NCBI GenBank assembly: GCA_028283605.1
Contig: JAPWKH010000008.1
Location: forward strand, 186,001 to 250,000
Origin: Arachidicoccus sp.
GTDB lineage: Bacteria; Bacteroidota; Bacteroidia; Chitinophagales; Chitinophagaceae
Length of the DNA stretch: 64,000 nt
Reading direction: 5' to 3'
A model generated the notes under the pieces. It searched no databases. It had not been told where the DNA came from and was given only the letters and a program-made list of their open reading frames with translations. Below are positions 50,520-60,829 of this stretch, piece by piece (position 1 is the stretch's first letter; the number at the start of each line of letters is the position of its first letter). The position numbers were made by a program, and so were the translations under genes.

Positions 50520-52112
50520 ATGAAAAATAAAATAGTATATACTTTCCTGCTATTGGTTGTTTTGGTTTCATGCAAAAAATCTTTTTTGGATTTAACCAAT
50601 CCAAATGGACCTACTTTAGATAATTATTATGCAACTGCAGATCAAGTGCAAGGCGCTACAGCCTTTTTATACAATCAGCCTTGGTCAAGCTATATTGATA
50701 AAGCTTTTAATTGCATCGGCGATATATTAAGTGGTAATATGCTTAGCAGTGCAGGAGATGCAAACTACGGAAACAATAGTTATGTGTATTTTACCGTACA
50801 AGCTACCGACGGGAATAACTTGTTAGCTTGGCAAGCTAATTATAAAGTGGCGGGTAATGCAACGGTACTGATGACTACTTTTCAACAAAAACTTGCAGCT
50901 GCGACAGCAGAACAGCAAGGTTTTTTGAACGAGGGAATTGCTGAGGCACAGTTTATAAGAGGTGCTGCATATTTCAATATTGCTCGGGTATGGGGAGATG
51001 TTCCTATAATTGCTGATCCTATTGCTTTGGCATCTGCGACCAATTACAATATACCGCGCTATCAACAAAAAGATGTATTACAATTTGCGTTAAACGATTT
51101 CAAAGCGGCGTTTGAAAACTTGCCCGCTGACCCCATTGTTACGGGACGAGCTTCCAAATATTCGGCTGAAGGTATGATGGCAAAACTTTATTTATACAGA
51201 GGAGATTATGATAGTGCAGCTGCAGCCGCAAAAGATGTAATTGAATCCGGGAAATATGCCCTTTTTTCTGATTATTTGGGTATGTTTACCAATCCCAACA
51301 ACAATAACAACAGTGAATCTTTATTTGCCTTGCAATGGATTGCTCAAGGAGGTTATGGTTATGCAAATGCAGAGCAAGCATACTGTGCACCGGCTTCTTT
51401 ATTGAAACCCGATTTTAATACAGGATATTCTTCTGTAATTCCATCATTGGATTTGATAAACGCCTATGATTTCGGAGATAAAAGAAAAGGTTGGTCTATT
51501 ATGCAGGAAGGATACACAAATCCCAATTGGAAAAATGTAAACTTCCCTAATGGATTTGTATATGATACCATGCCCGGCGGACAACAAGATGACGCTACTC
51601 ATATAACTACCGGTACTCGTTCAAATGTGCTTAAATATGTTATTGGCCCGGCTGACAATAATGGTGCAAATCCTTTTCCTACCAATTCACAAGGGGGCAA
51701 TAGTATGTGTACTTATATGTTAAGATATGCAGATGTATTATTAATATACGCAGAAGCTGTATTGGGCACTAATGCCTCAACAGCTGATGGAGATGCGTTA
51801 GCAGCTTTCAATCAAGTGCATCAACGTGCAGGCCTTACTGCTGTTACAAGTCTTACGAAAGATTTGATTTTACATGAACGCAGAGTTGAGTTTGCATTTG
51901 AAGGTGATTATTGGTTTGACATTCAACGGCAAGGTTTTGCAAAAGCGAAGCAAATAATGGAAGCACAGGAGAGAGGTACTTTGAATGGAGATGGAACTGT
52001 TAATCATACTGGTGTTACTGTGAGTTCAGCATCTCAATTGTTTTTACCTATTCCTTCAAGCGAAATCACAGCAGATCCGGAATTGGCAAAACCTGCAGTA
52101 CCATATTATTAA
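50520..52112 (+). CDS. SusD/RagB-family lipoprotein
   Basis: Lipobox 'LVSCKKS', 'EAQFIRGAAYFNIARVWGDVPII', 'MLRYADVLLIYAEA', 'ERRVEFAFEGDYWFDIQRQG'. Confidence 0.96.
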   Translation: MKNKIVYTFLLLVVLVSCKKSFLDLTNPNGPTLDNYYATADQVQGATAFLYNQPWSSYIDKAFNCIGDILSGNMLSSAGDANYGNNSYVYFTVQATDGNNLLAWQANYKVAGNATVLMTTFQQKLAAATAEQQGFLNEGIAEAQFIRGAAYFNIARVWGDVPIIADPIALASATNYNIPRYQQKDVLQFALNDFKAAFENLPADPIVTGRASKYSAEGMMAKLYLYRGDYDSAAAAAKDVIESGKYALFSDYLGMFTNPNNNNNSESLFALQWIAQGGYGYANAEQAYCAPASLLKPDFNTGYSSVIPSLDLINAYDFGDKRKGWSIMQEGYTNPNWKNVNFPNGFVYDTMPGGQQDDATHITTGTRSNVLKYVIGPADNNGANPFPTNSQGGNSMCTYMLRYADVLLIYAEAVLGTNASTADGDALAAFNQVHQRAGLTAVTSLTKDLILHERRVEFAFEGDYWFDIQRQGFAKAKQIMEAQERGTLNGDGTVNHTGVTVSSASQLFLPIPSSEITADPELAKPAVPYY

Positions 52113-52140
52113 TAGCAGATAAAATTCATCAAGGACTTTT

Positions 52141-53235
52141 TTGATAGAAAAAAATAAAATTATGAATCCAAAATATTTTATAAAGACAACATTATTCTTA
52201 CTGTTAAGTTCGGCACTAATTATCGCATGTAAGAAAGATGATAGTGCAAATTCAGTACCTTCTGCAGCCTCTCTTAAAATTTCTCCCGATTCAGGTGCCG
52301 GAGGTAATCTTGTTACAATTACCGGATCTGATCTTGCCGGTGTGCAACAAATCATATTAGATAATGACAGTGTCCCTGTATCTTTTAATCCTGTTTTCAA
52401 TACAAATAATGCATTGCTATTCAGGGTGCCGGATACTGCAAATGGCGGGGATCAAAATATTATTCTTGTAAAAAAGAATGGAGCTTCTGTGAAAATACCT
52501 TTTAAAGTAATTGCTTTGGTAACAATATCGGGTGTTTCAAATTATGATTTCGTACCAGGCGATGAAATTACACTTACAGGAAATAATCTGGGAGATGTAA
52601 GTAATGTCGTTTTAGCAGGCACTAACGATGCTGCAACCGTTGTGTCTGCAAGTAAAAAGCAATTGGTAATTAAAATGCCTGCCACCAGCGCTAACAGAGC
52701 AAAACTTACCATTACTAACTCCTCAGGAACAATAACTACTACACAAGAATTAGTAAATATCAACAATACTTATCAGCTCTTCACGGACGATTATGAAAAT
52801 GGAGTACAAAACGGATCATGGGGCCCGGCAACTACTTCTACCGATGCAGCTAATGTAAAAACCGGTACAGCGTCTTTTGCTGCAACTTATCAGAAAGGGA
52901 ATTGGAGCGCAGATGGCTTTGCCAATTGGGGCACGGGAATTCCGGATTTAACGAAACAAGGTTATACCTACCTAACTTTTTGGGTTAAAGGAGGTTTGGA
53001 AGATTATACGCTTTATCTTACCGCTTCTACCAAAGCAGGCGGTTCGTATGGCAATTCAGATCAATCTACTCCCATTAATGTGAAAGCAGGGATATGGAAT
53101 TATTTTAAATTATCTCTGTCGGATATTAAATTATGGTCAACAGGTTCGTCTTGCGCTCAAATAGGCTGGTGGATACAGGGGCCAAATGATCAAGATGAAA
53201 CGTTTTACTTCGATGATGTAATGTTTGTAAAATAA
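52141..53235 (+). CDS. IPT/TIG-domain surface glycan-binding-like lipoprotein (SGBP/SusE position)
   Basis: Lipobox 'LIIACKKD', two IPT/TIG-like repeats 'LKISPDSGAGGNLVTITGSDLAGVQQIIL' and 'YDFVPGDEITLTGNNLGDVSNVVL', C-terminal carbohydrate-binding-like domain. Confidence 0.82.
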   Translation: MIEKNKIMNPKYFIKTTLFLLLSSALIIACKKDDSANSVPSAASLKISPDSGAGGNLVTITGSDLAGVQQIILDNDSVPVSFNPVFNTNNALLFRVPDTANGGDQNIILVKKNGASVKIPFKVIALVTISGVSNYDFVPGDEITLTGNNLGDVSNVVLAGTNDAATVVSASKKQLVIKMPATSANRAKLTITNSSGTITTTQELVNINNTYQLFTDDYENGVQNGSWGPATTSTDAANVKTGTASFAATYQKGNWSADGFANWGTGIPDLTKQGYTYLTFWVKGGLEDYTLYLTASTKAGGSYGNSDQSTPINVKAGIWNYFKLSLSDIKLWSTGSSCAQIGWWIQGPNDQDETFYFDDVMFVK

Positions 53236-53341
53236 TTGTTTCCCGTCTTCGTTGCTTCCTATTTTGCTTTCACTTTGCAAGGCCGCATATATTGGCTTTG
53301 CAAAGTGATTTAATAAATACTCATTAGAAAATATCCGGAAG

Positions 53342-55033
53342 ATGAAATTGCATAGACTTGGTTTTTCTATCATACTTATTTTATTTTCTACAAATATTTA
53401 TCCTCAAAAAAATCTTGTTGCAAATGGTGGTTTTGAGGAAGATCTTATAAGTTGGAATGCCAATGATGCAATAAAAACCACACCATGGGTTTTTAAAAAT
53501 GGAAAGAATAGTGCAGCAATCATTTGTTTCCAGAATACAGATTGGGTTGGCATGGATCAAACGGTTGATTTATCTAAAAAATCACAGGCATTAGATGTAA
53601 GCGCGTGGATAAAAGGGCAAACTATCGTGCAAGGGAAAGATTCCTGGAATACCGGTGTTTTCATAGTTGAATTTTATAAGCATGGAAAAAAATTAGGCGA
53701 AGGTGTAAATATTGCCACTGTCGTTGGAAATATGGAATGGACTTTGGCCGATAAAAAAATGAAAATACCCGATGGCGCCGATGCTATCAAACTGATGATT
53801 GCCATGAGCAATTGTACAGGAACTTTTTTTATTGATGATGTATCCGCTAAAGTAATTACATTGGATGAAGCAGGGATAGAATTAAAAAATCCTGACATTC
53901 CCTTAGTTCCGGATGCTGCTCCTTCTGCTTTGGAAGCGCAAACAAAAAATATAATCGTAGATAAAAATGCCACCAATGCAACTGCAGCGTTGTTTTATAA
54001 TCTTAAAAAAATAGCTCAAACAAATATATTATTCGGTCATCAGGACGATACAAAACGAGGTGTAATTGATTCCTCCGAACAATGGTCTAATGAGCAACAA
54101 TTTACAGGCATTTCTCGCAAATTGTCGGATGTAAAAAAAATTACTGGAGCATATCCTGCAGTTTATGGTTTTGATTTTTCTCGCATTACCGATTATGAAC
54201 CGGGCAATGCTTGGTTTGCTTATGAAAAAGATATTGCCCGCGAACTTACAATTGATGCCTATAACAGAGGCGGTATAATTACCTATTGCTGGCATTACCA
54301 AAATCCGGTTTCAAAAAAAGGCTTTTATTGGAACGATTCCCCTGTTGAAGCTGTAAGCCAGATTTTACCCGGTGGAAAATATAATGATGTTTTTAATAAA
54401 GCGCTGGAAGATATAGCAGCGTATGATAAAACACTGATCGGCAAAGACGGAAAGCTTATTCCTGTAATTTTTAGACCCTTTCATGAGTTTGACGGCGATT
54501 GGTTTTGGTGGGGAAAAGCACATTGCACTGTTGAACAATACAAAACTTTGTATCAATATGTAGTTACTTATTTAAGAGATAAACTCGGCGTTCATAATTT
54601 TTTATATGCATGGTCGCCGGATAAGAATTTTAATTCAGAAGCCGAATATTTGGAACGTTATCCCGGTGATGCTTTTGTAGATTTAGCAGGCATTGATGAA
54701 TATGGCGATATGGAGCCAGGCAAAGACCCGGCTATTGCAGCAGCAAAATTTAAAATTGTTTCAGACTTTGCGAAAAAGAAAAATAAACTCGCAGCCCTTA
54801 CAGAAACGGGACAGCAAAACCTTCCTGAGAGCGATTGGTTTATGCAGAAGTTATTAAAGGCATTACAAATACAGCCATTAGAATTTGCTTATGTGTTGCT
54901 TTGGGCAAATGACCGCCAAGCGTATTGGACGCCTTACAAAGGTCATCCTGCTGAAGCAGACTTTATTAAATTTAAAAATGATCCGTATTTGATCTTTGGA
55001 GATAAATTGCCTAATGTATATTCTACACCATAA
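53342..55033 (+). CDS. GH26 beta-mannanase with N-terminal CBM-like domain
   Basis: N-terminal beta-sandwich-like region 'NLVANGGFEEDLISWNAND'; GH26 'ILFGHQDD', 'IFRPFHEFDGDWFWWGK', 'LAALTETGQQ'. Confidence 0.93.
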   Translation: MKLHRLGFSIILILFSTNIYPQKNLVANGGFEEDLISWNANDAIKTTPWVFKNGKNSAAIICFQNTDWVGMDQTVDLSKKSQALDVSAWIKGQTIVQGKDSWNTGVFIVEFYKHGKKLGEGVNIATVVGNMEWTLADKKMKIPDGADAIKLMIAMSNCTGTFFIDDVSAKVITLDEAGIELKNPDIPLVPDAAPSALEAQTKNIIVDKNATNATAALFYNLKKIAQTNILFGHQDDTKRGVIDSSEQWSNEQQFTGISRKLSDVKKITGAYPAVYGFDFSRITDYEPGNAWFAYEKDIARELTIDAYNRGGIITYCWHYQNPVSKKGFYWNDSPVEAVSQILPGGKYNDVFNKALEDIAAYDKTLIGKDGKLIPVIFRPFHEFDGDWFWWGKAHCTVEQYKTLYQYVVTYLRDKLGVHNFLYAWSPDKNFNSEAEYLERYPGDAFVDLAGIDEYGDMEPGKDPAIAAAKFKIVSDFAKKKNKLAALTETGQQNLPESDWFMQKLLKALQIQPLEFAYVLLWANDRQAYWTPYKGHPAEADFIKFKNDPYLIFGDKLPNVYSTP

Positions 55034-55048
55034 ATATTAAAAAGAATA

Positions 55049-56194
55049 GTGACAATAATAAAAAAGATATTAATACTGCCTTTGCTGTTGCTCTCTCTTT
55101 TTACCACATTGGGACAGAAGAATTTTTTTTCCGATAAAGCCGCAACCAAAGAAACTGTTCTGCTATACCAAAACCTGAAACGAAGTGCACAAAGCGGCTT
55201 TCTCTTCGGCCATCAGGATGATTTGGCTTATGGGATTCATTGGAAATATCAAAAAGATAGCAGCGATGTAAAAAGTATTACCGGCGATTATCCCGGACTT
55301 TTCGGCTGGGACTTAAGCGGGCTCGAAAGCGACCATGATAAAGACATTGACCGGAATCCTTTTTCTCTTGTAAAAAAATGGGTAGAATGGGCTTACGAAC
55401 AAGGTGGCGTTAATACATTCAGCTGGCATTGTCCAAGTCCGTTGGGTAATGGCAAAACCGCTTGGGATACTACGCAGGGAACAGTGGAAAGTATTTTGCC
55501 CGGCGGCATTAATCATGCTTTATATCAAACATGGCTGGATAAAGTAGCTACGTTTTTAAATTCATTAAAAGGAAGTCAAGGAGAAGCAATTCCTATTTTA
55601 TACCGGCCGTTTCATGAGCTTACAGGTAACTGGTTTTGGTGGTGTGCAAATACCTGCAGTGCTGAGGATTTTAAAAAATTGTGGCGTTATCAGATTCATT
55701 ATTTGCGCGATGTAAAACATGTGCATAATATACTCGTTGTTTACAATCCTTCGGATAATTTTAAAGATGAAAATGGATATCTGGAACGTTATCCGGGCGA
55801 TGATGTTGTAGATGTTTTGAGCCTTGATTCTTATCAGTCAAAAGATGCCGCAACGAGTGATGTATTTGAAAAGAATCTGGATTATTGTTTATCCGTAATA
55901 GAAAAAATCGCAGATGAAAAAGGCAAGCCTTTCGCTTTGGCAGAAACAGGTTATGAGCGCGTTCCTTATGCAACCTGGTGGACGGATAAGCTGATGAAAG
56001 GCATTAGTCATCACAAAATCGCCTACATGCTTGTATGGCGAAACGCCGGGCAGATAGGCACTCCGGAGCATCCGCACATTCATTATTACGTACCTTTTAA
56101 CGGCGATATATCCGGAGATGATTTTATAAAATTTTATAACCTGAAGAGCACTTTATTTTTAAAAGATGCAGCAAAAGAAAAATTATATAACTAA
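55049..56194 (+). CDS. GH26 beta-mannanase
   Basis: 'FLFGHQDDLAYGIHW', 'LYRPFHELTGNWFWWCANTCSAEDFKKLWRY', 'FALAETGYERVPYATWWT'; GTG start. Confidence 0.94.
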   Translation: MTIIKKILILPLLLLSLFTTLGQKNFFSDKAATKETVLLYQNLKRSAQSGFLFGHQDDLAYGIHWKYQKDSSDVKSITGDYPGLFGWDLSGLESDHDKDIDRNPFSLVKKWVEWAYEQGGVNTFSWHCPSPLGNGKTAWDTTQGTVESILPGGINHALYQTWLDKVATFLNSLKGSQGEAIPILYRPFHELTGNWFWWCANTCSAEDFKKLWRYQIHYLRDVKHVHNILVVYNPSDNFKDENGYLERYPGDDVVDVLSLDSYQSKDAATSDVFEKNLDYCLSVIEKIADEKGKPFALAETGYERVPYATWWTDKLMKGISHHKIAYMLVWRNAGQIGTPEHPHIHYYVPFNGDISGDDFIKFYNLKSTLFLKDAAKEKLYN

Positions 56195-57164
56195 GCGTTT
56201 GAAAGTTATTGTTGAAATCGGATGTCTGATAATTACCATCTTCATTTTTCCAATAAGTTGTTCCAAGAATGATTCTGACTCTTCGGAAAAAAACAGTGGC
56301 ACAACTACACAGTCGGGCGCAACAACAAACAATAATCTCCCTGTTGAAACAGATACTTTATTTGGCGATGGTGTAAATCTGCAACCTTCTTATTACAACA
56401 ACGGCAATGTAAATTTTGGTTGGGATTTAATGAAGCAACAAACAAAGATTAAAATAGTGCGCGTAGAAATAGAGCCCGGATTTGTAACGCAGGCAAAAAG
56501 CTGGATTGCACAAGCCGTATCAAACGGTTATAAAATAATAGCCACCTATCATAAAGCAAGTGTTTTGGGAAGTGATGATACGGCTGAACTGATGATAGCG
56601 GCACGCTGGTGGCAAACAAATTATGCAACACTCGCAGCATCCGGAAGTTTTGCGATAAATTTGATGAACGAATGGGGAAGCCATAATATTTCTCCGGCTG
56701 CTTATGCAACGGCATATAATAATGCATTGGCAATAGTGCGTACAGTTTACAAAGGCCGCGTGATCATTGATATTCCGGGTTGGGGACAGGAAACTTATAC
56801 GGCTTATCAGGCTTGTAAAACGAGTAATCCTGCGATTAGCGATACGAATATTATTTTATCCACACATATCTATCCGGGCAACTGGAATCAAGGAAAAAAT
56901 CATACTTTTCAGCAATCAGATTTGGATGATATGTCCAATACAGGCAGGCCATGTATTGTTGGTGAATTTGGAACGGGAACAGGCAGTTGCGATTGGTCGG
57001 GTTGTGTGGATTATGCCAAGTCAAAAAAATGGGCTGTACTCGCTTGGTCATGGAACGGCGATGGAAACAATCTGAATATGGTATCTCCTTCGTGGGCGCA
57101 AAATGGCAGTGCAACAACGTTTACGTTGAGTAATTATTTTGACACAGTGTACGCGAGATTATAA
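56166..57164 (+). CDS. GH5-like (clan A) hydrolase, lipoprotein
   Basis: Lipobox 'FPISCSKND'; 'INLMNEWGSHN' acid/base, 'IILSTHIYPGNW', 'CIVGEFGTG' nucleophile; overlaps the GH26 gene by 29 bp. Confidence 0.85.
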   Translation: MQQKKNYITKRLKVIVEIGCLIITIFIFPISCSKNDSDSSEKNSGTTTQSGATTNNNLPVETDTLFGDGVNLQPSYYNNGNVNFGWDLMKQQTKIKIVRVEIEPGFVTQAKSWIAQAVSNGYKIIATYHKASVLGSDDTAELMIAARWWQTNYATLAASGSFAINLMNEWGSHNISPAAYATAYNNALAIVRTVYKGRVIIDIPGWGQETYTAYQACKTSNPAISDTNIILSTHIYPGNWNQGKNHTFQQSDLDDMSNTGRPCIVGEFGTGTGSCDWSGCVDYAKSKKWAVLAWSWNGDGNNLNMVSPSWAQNGSATTFTLSNYFDTVYARL

Positions 57165-57177
57165 GTAGCAAAATTGA

Positions 57178-59025
57178 ATGAAATTAGAATTAATAGATAT
57201 CCTTATCGTCATTACTTATTTGTTGAGTATGCTTGTAATCGGCTGGACATTGCGCAAACGCGCGCGGCTGAATAAAGAGAATTATTTACTCGGAGGTAAA
57301 TCGCTTCCTTGGTACTTGTTGGGTTTGAGTAATGCCGGCGATATGTTTGATATTTCGGGTACTATGTGGATGGTAAGTTTGTGTTTTGTTTACGGAATGA
57401 AAAGTATTTGGATTCCATGGCTTTGGCCTGTATTTAATCAGGTTTTTCTAATGATGTATTTATCCAAATGGCTGCGCCGTTCCAATGCAACATCTGGCGC
57501 CGAATGGCTCGCAACGCGCTTCGGAAAAAAGGGTCCCGGTGTGTATGCTTCGCACAACATTATTGTTGTATTTGCATTATTAAGTTGCCTTGGTTTTATG
57601 GCTTACGGTTTTGTAGGCCTTGGAAAATTTGTAGAAATTTTTGTTCCGTGGCAATATGTTGCACCTTATGTTCCGTTTAGTATTTCTCTAAAATATGTTC
57701 CGCATTTTTACGGAGCAATTTTTACTTTGTTCGCTGTGTTTTATTCCGTGCTGGGTGGAATGTACAGCATTGTTTTAGGCGATTTGATTAAATATACGAT
57801 AATGACTATCGCCTGTATAAGTATTGCTGCCATAGCAATGATTCATTTGCGGGAACACCGGCTGAATGTACCAATGGGGTGGACAAATCCTTTTTTCGGA
57901 TGGCATTTGAATCTTGATTGGTCGGGTATTGTAGCGGATGCGAATAAAAAAATTCAAAGCGACGGCTATTCTTTATTCGGTTTGTTTTTTATGATGATGT
58001 TGTTCAAAGGTGTATTTGCAAGCCTTTCCGGGCCGCCTCCAACTTATGATATGCAAAAAATATTAAGTACGCGTTCGCCTGAAGAAGCAAGCAAAATGAG
58101 CGGTTTTGTTTCTATCGTTTTGTTGCCGGTAAGGTATATGATGATAATTGGTTTAACGGTTTTGGGATTGTTGTACTTCAACCAGATTCATTCGCAAATA
58201 CAGGGAGCAAATGAAACTGATTTTGAAAAAATTCTTCCTGCAACGATTAATACATTTCTTCCGGCTGGCTTGATGGGACTGGTTTTGACAGGATTGATAG
58301 GCGCTTACATGGGAACTGTTTCAGGCACATTAAATACTGCGCAGGCATATATCGTGAATGATATTTATTTGAAATACATCAACCCCAATGCATCTAATAA
58401 GAAAATTATTTCGATGAATTATATCGCCGGTGTAAGTGTGGTATTTACAGGCATTTTATTGGGCTGTTTTATCAAGGATGTGAATACGGTTTTGCAATGG
58501 ATTGTTTCGGGTTTGTTTGGTGGCTACATTGCGGCGAATGTGTTGAAATGGTATTGGTGGCGCTTCAATGCAAATGGTTTTTTCTGGGGAATGATAGCAG
58601 GTGTAACTCCGGCGATTTTATTGGCTGTTTTGAAATCGATCGGTGTTTTAAAAGGATTGGATTTATACTATTGGTCTTTAATTTTTGTATTGTCTTTGGC
58701 GGGTTCAGTACTGGGAAGTTATGCTGCTCCGCCTACAGATGAAGTTATATTAAAATCGTTTTATAAAACCGTTCGCCCGTGGGGATTTTGGAAACCTGTT
58801 CATCAAAAAGTAGTGGAAGAAGATGCATCGTTTGTGGGTAATAAAAATTTCAAAATAAATATGTTTAATGTTGTGTTAGGCATTATCGGGCAATTATGCC
58901 TTACTATATTACCAATGTATGTTGTTCTGTGGATGAAGATGCCATTGTTTATTACGATAACTATTCTTTTGGTTATTATACTAATTCTTAAAAAAACCTG
59001 GTGGAATAAGTTGAGCGAGTATTAA
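57178..59025 (+). CDS. Sodium:solute symporter (SSS family)
   Basis: 'LLGGKSLPWYLLGLSNAGDMFDISGTMWMVSLCFVYG', 'GLMGLVLTGLIGAYMGTVSGTLNTAQAYIVNDIY', multiple TMs. Confidence 0.93.
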   Translation: MKLELIDILIVITYLLSMLVIGWTLRKRARLNKENYLLGGKSLPWYLLGLSNAGDMFDISGTMWMVSLCFVYGMKSIWIPWLWPVFNQVFLMMYLSKWLRRSNATSGAEWLATRFGKKGPGVYASHNIIVVFALLSCLGFMAYGFVGLGKFVEIFVPWQYVAPYVPFSISLKYVPHFYGAIFTLFAVFYSVLGGMYSIVLGDLIKYTIMTIACISIAAIAMIHLREHRLNVPMGWTNPFFGWHLNLDWSGIVADANKKIQSDGYSLFGLFFMMMLFKGVFASLSGPPPTYDMQKILSTRSPEEASKMSGFVSIVLLPVRYMMIIGLTVLGLLYFNQIHSQIQGANETDFEKILPATINTFLPAGLMGLVLTGLIGAYMGTVSGTLNTAQAYIVNDIYLKYINPNASNKKIISMNYIAGVSVVFTGILLGCFIKDVNTVLQWIVSGLFGGYIAANVLKWYWWRFNANGFFWGMIAGVTPAILLAVLKSIGVLKGLDLYYWSLIFVLSLAGSVLGSYAAPPTDEVILKSFYKTVRPWGFWKPVHQKVVEEDASFVGNKNFKINMFNVVLGIIGQLCLTILPMYVVLWMKMPLFITITILLVIILILKKTWWNKLSEY

Positions 59026-59064
59026 ATTTTAATCATAAATTTTTAAACATAAATCCAAAGTATC

Positions 59065-59733
59065 ATGAAGAAATTCTCATTATTATTTTTTACAACGATT
59101 ATTATTATTGGTTTCATAAGTTTTAAAAACAAACCGAGAACAATTGTTTTCTTCGGCGATTCCATTACTCAAATGGGATTGAACGAGAAAGGCTATATCA
59201 CATTATTGAAAAATGATTTGGTAAAAGAAAATAAAGCAAATGATATAGACCTTATAGGCGCCGGTGTTGGAGGCAATGAAGTGTACGATTTATATTTAAG
59301 AATGGAAAAAGATGTTCTTGATAAAAATCCTGATGAAGTTGTTGTTTGGGTTGGTATAAACGATGTCTGGCACAAGACTTCCGGTACGGGTTGTGAGTTA
59401 GGAAAATTCGATGCTTTTTATAAAGCGATTATAGAGAAATTACAATCAAAAGGAATAAAAGTTTATGTGTGTACACCTTCTACAATCGGGGAAAAAAATG
59501 ATATTACCAATCCGCAGGATGGAGATCTGAATTTGTATGCGCAACATATCCGCGATTTTGCAAAGAAATATAATTGTACATTGATTGATTTTAGAAATCA
59601 ATTTCATGAATATGAAGTAAACAATAATAAAGACAATGCTGAAAAAGGAGTGCTTACGTTAGATGGAGTTCATCCAAATGACAAAGGGAATGTTTTTGTA
59701 GCAGATATTTTAAAACAGTCATTGAAGTTATAA
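59065..59733 (+). CDS. SGNH/GDSL-family esterase
   Basis: 'IVFFGDSITQMG', 'GVGGNEVYDLYLRM', 'VVWVGINDVWH', 'LDGVHPNDKGN'. Confidence 0.93.
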   Translation: MKKFSLLFFTTIIIIGFISFKNKPRTIVFFGDSITQMGLNEKGYITLLKNDLVKENKANDIDLIGAGVGGNEVYDLYLRMEKDVLDKNPDEVVVWVGINDVWHKTSGTGCELGKFDAFYKAIIEKLQSKGIKVYVCTPSTIGEKNDITNPQDGDLNLYAQHIRDFAKKYNCTLIDFRNQFHEYEVNNNKDNAEKGVLTLDGVHPNDKGNVFVADILKQSLKL

Positions 59734-59735
59734 GT

Positions 59736-60815
59736 ATGAAAAAATATAACCTTACATTATTATTCATCTTGTTTTTGGTTGCGGTAAAGTTTTCTTTTGC
59801 AAAAAATACTTCTCATAAATTAAAGTTTTTTGAGGCTTCAGACAAAGCTATTCATTATGTGGGAAGGATTGATTTCAGCAATCCCAAGCTGCCACGCTTT
59901 TGGTCGCCAGGTGTTTATTTTTATACAACTTTCGTTGGTTCGGATTGTTATGTTGTTTTGAATGATGAAGTAAATTACGGCGTGATGCACAATTATATTG
60001 AAATAGTTGTGGACGGAAAGCCGAAGCGCATCAGGCTTTCAGCGAAAACAGATACGATACAGGTTGCAAAAAATTTATCTAAAGGGAAGCACACTTTGGT
60101 CATTTGTAAAGACACGGAATCAGGTATCGGTTACTTGGAAGTAGCAGGAATCAAGTGTGAAAAGCTGATTGACGAAAAAGATAATGCCAATTTTTTAATC
60201 GAATATTTCGGCGATTCCATTACATGTGGTACCAGCAGCGATTTGTCACAAACGCCTTGCGGTGCGGGTCGTTGGGAAGATCAGCACAATGCGTACATGA
60301 GTTACGGACCAACTGTGGCGCGTGCATTAAAAGCGAAATGGGTGATCTCTGCAGTTTCGGGTATCGGCCTGATTCATAGTTGCTGTAATAAGAATTTCAC
60401 GATGCCAGAAGTATATGATAAGCTATTACTTCGTCCAGATTCCGTTGAATGGGACTTTCATAAAATTCAACCGGATGTGACAACAATCTGTCTTGGTCAG
60501 AACGATGGCATTCAGGACTCGGCAAAATTTTGTGGTGCGTATGTTCAGTTTGTAAAAACATTGCGCAGCAAGTATCCAAACACTGTTTTCGTTTTGCTTA
60601 CTAGCCCGATGGCGGATTCATCATTGTCTAAAGTCTTGCAACATTATTTACTATCTGTTCAAACAAAAATTAATAATGATGGCGACAAAAACGTGTATCA
60701 TTATTTTTTTAAGAAAAGATATTTTCACGGTTGCGATAGCCATCCGGATGTAGATGAGCATAAGCAAATCGCGGCGGAGCTTGCCCCTTTTATTAAGCAA
60801 ATAAAACATTGGTAA
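59736..60815 (+). CDS. CE2-like acetyl esterase (N-terminal jelly roll + SGNH)
   Basis: 'IHYVGRIDFSNPKLPRFWSPGVYFYTTFVGSDCYVVLNDE', 'IEYFGDSITCGTSSD', 'TICLGQNDGIQDS', 'CDSHPDVDEHKQIAAEL'. Confidence 0.9.
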   Translation: MKKYNLTLLFILFLVAVKFSFAKNTSHKLKFFEASDKAIHYVGRIDFSNPKLPRFWSPGVYFYTTFVGSDCYVVLNDEVNYGVMHNYIEIVVDGKPKRIRLSAKTDTIQVAKNLSKGKHTLVICKDTESGIGYLEVAGIKCEKLIDEKDNANFLIEYFGDSITCGTSSDLSQTPCGAGRWEDQHNAYMSYGPTVARALKAKWVISAVSGIGLIHSCCNKNFTMPEVYDKLLLRPDSVEWDFHKIQPDVTTICLGQNDGIQDSAKFCGAYVQFVKTLRSKYPNTVFVLLTSPMADSSLSKVLQHYLLSVQTKINNDGDKNVYHYFFKKRYFHGCDSHPDVDEHKQIAAELAPFIKQIKHW

Positions 60816-60829
60816 AAAAATAATTTAAA

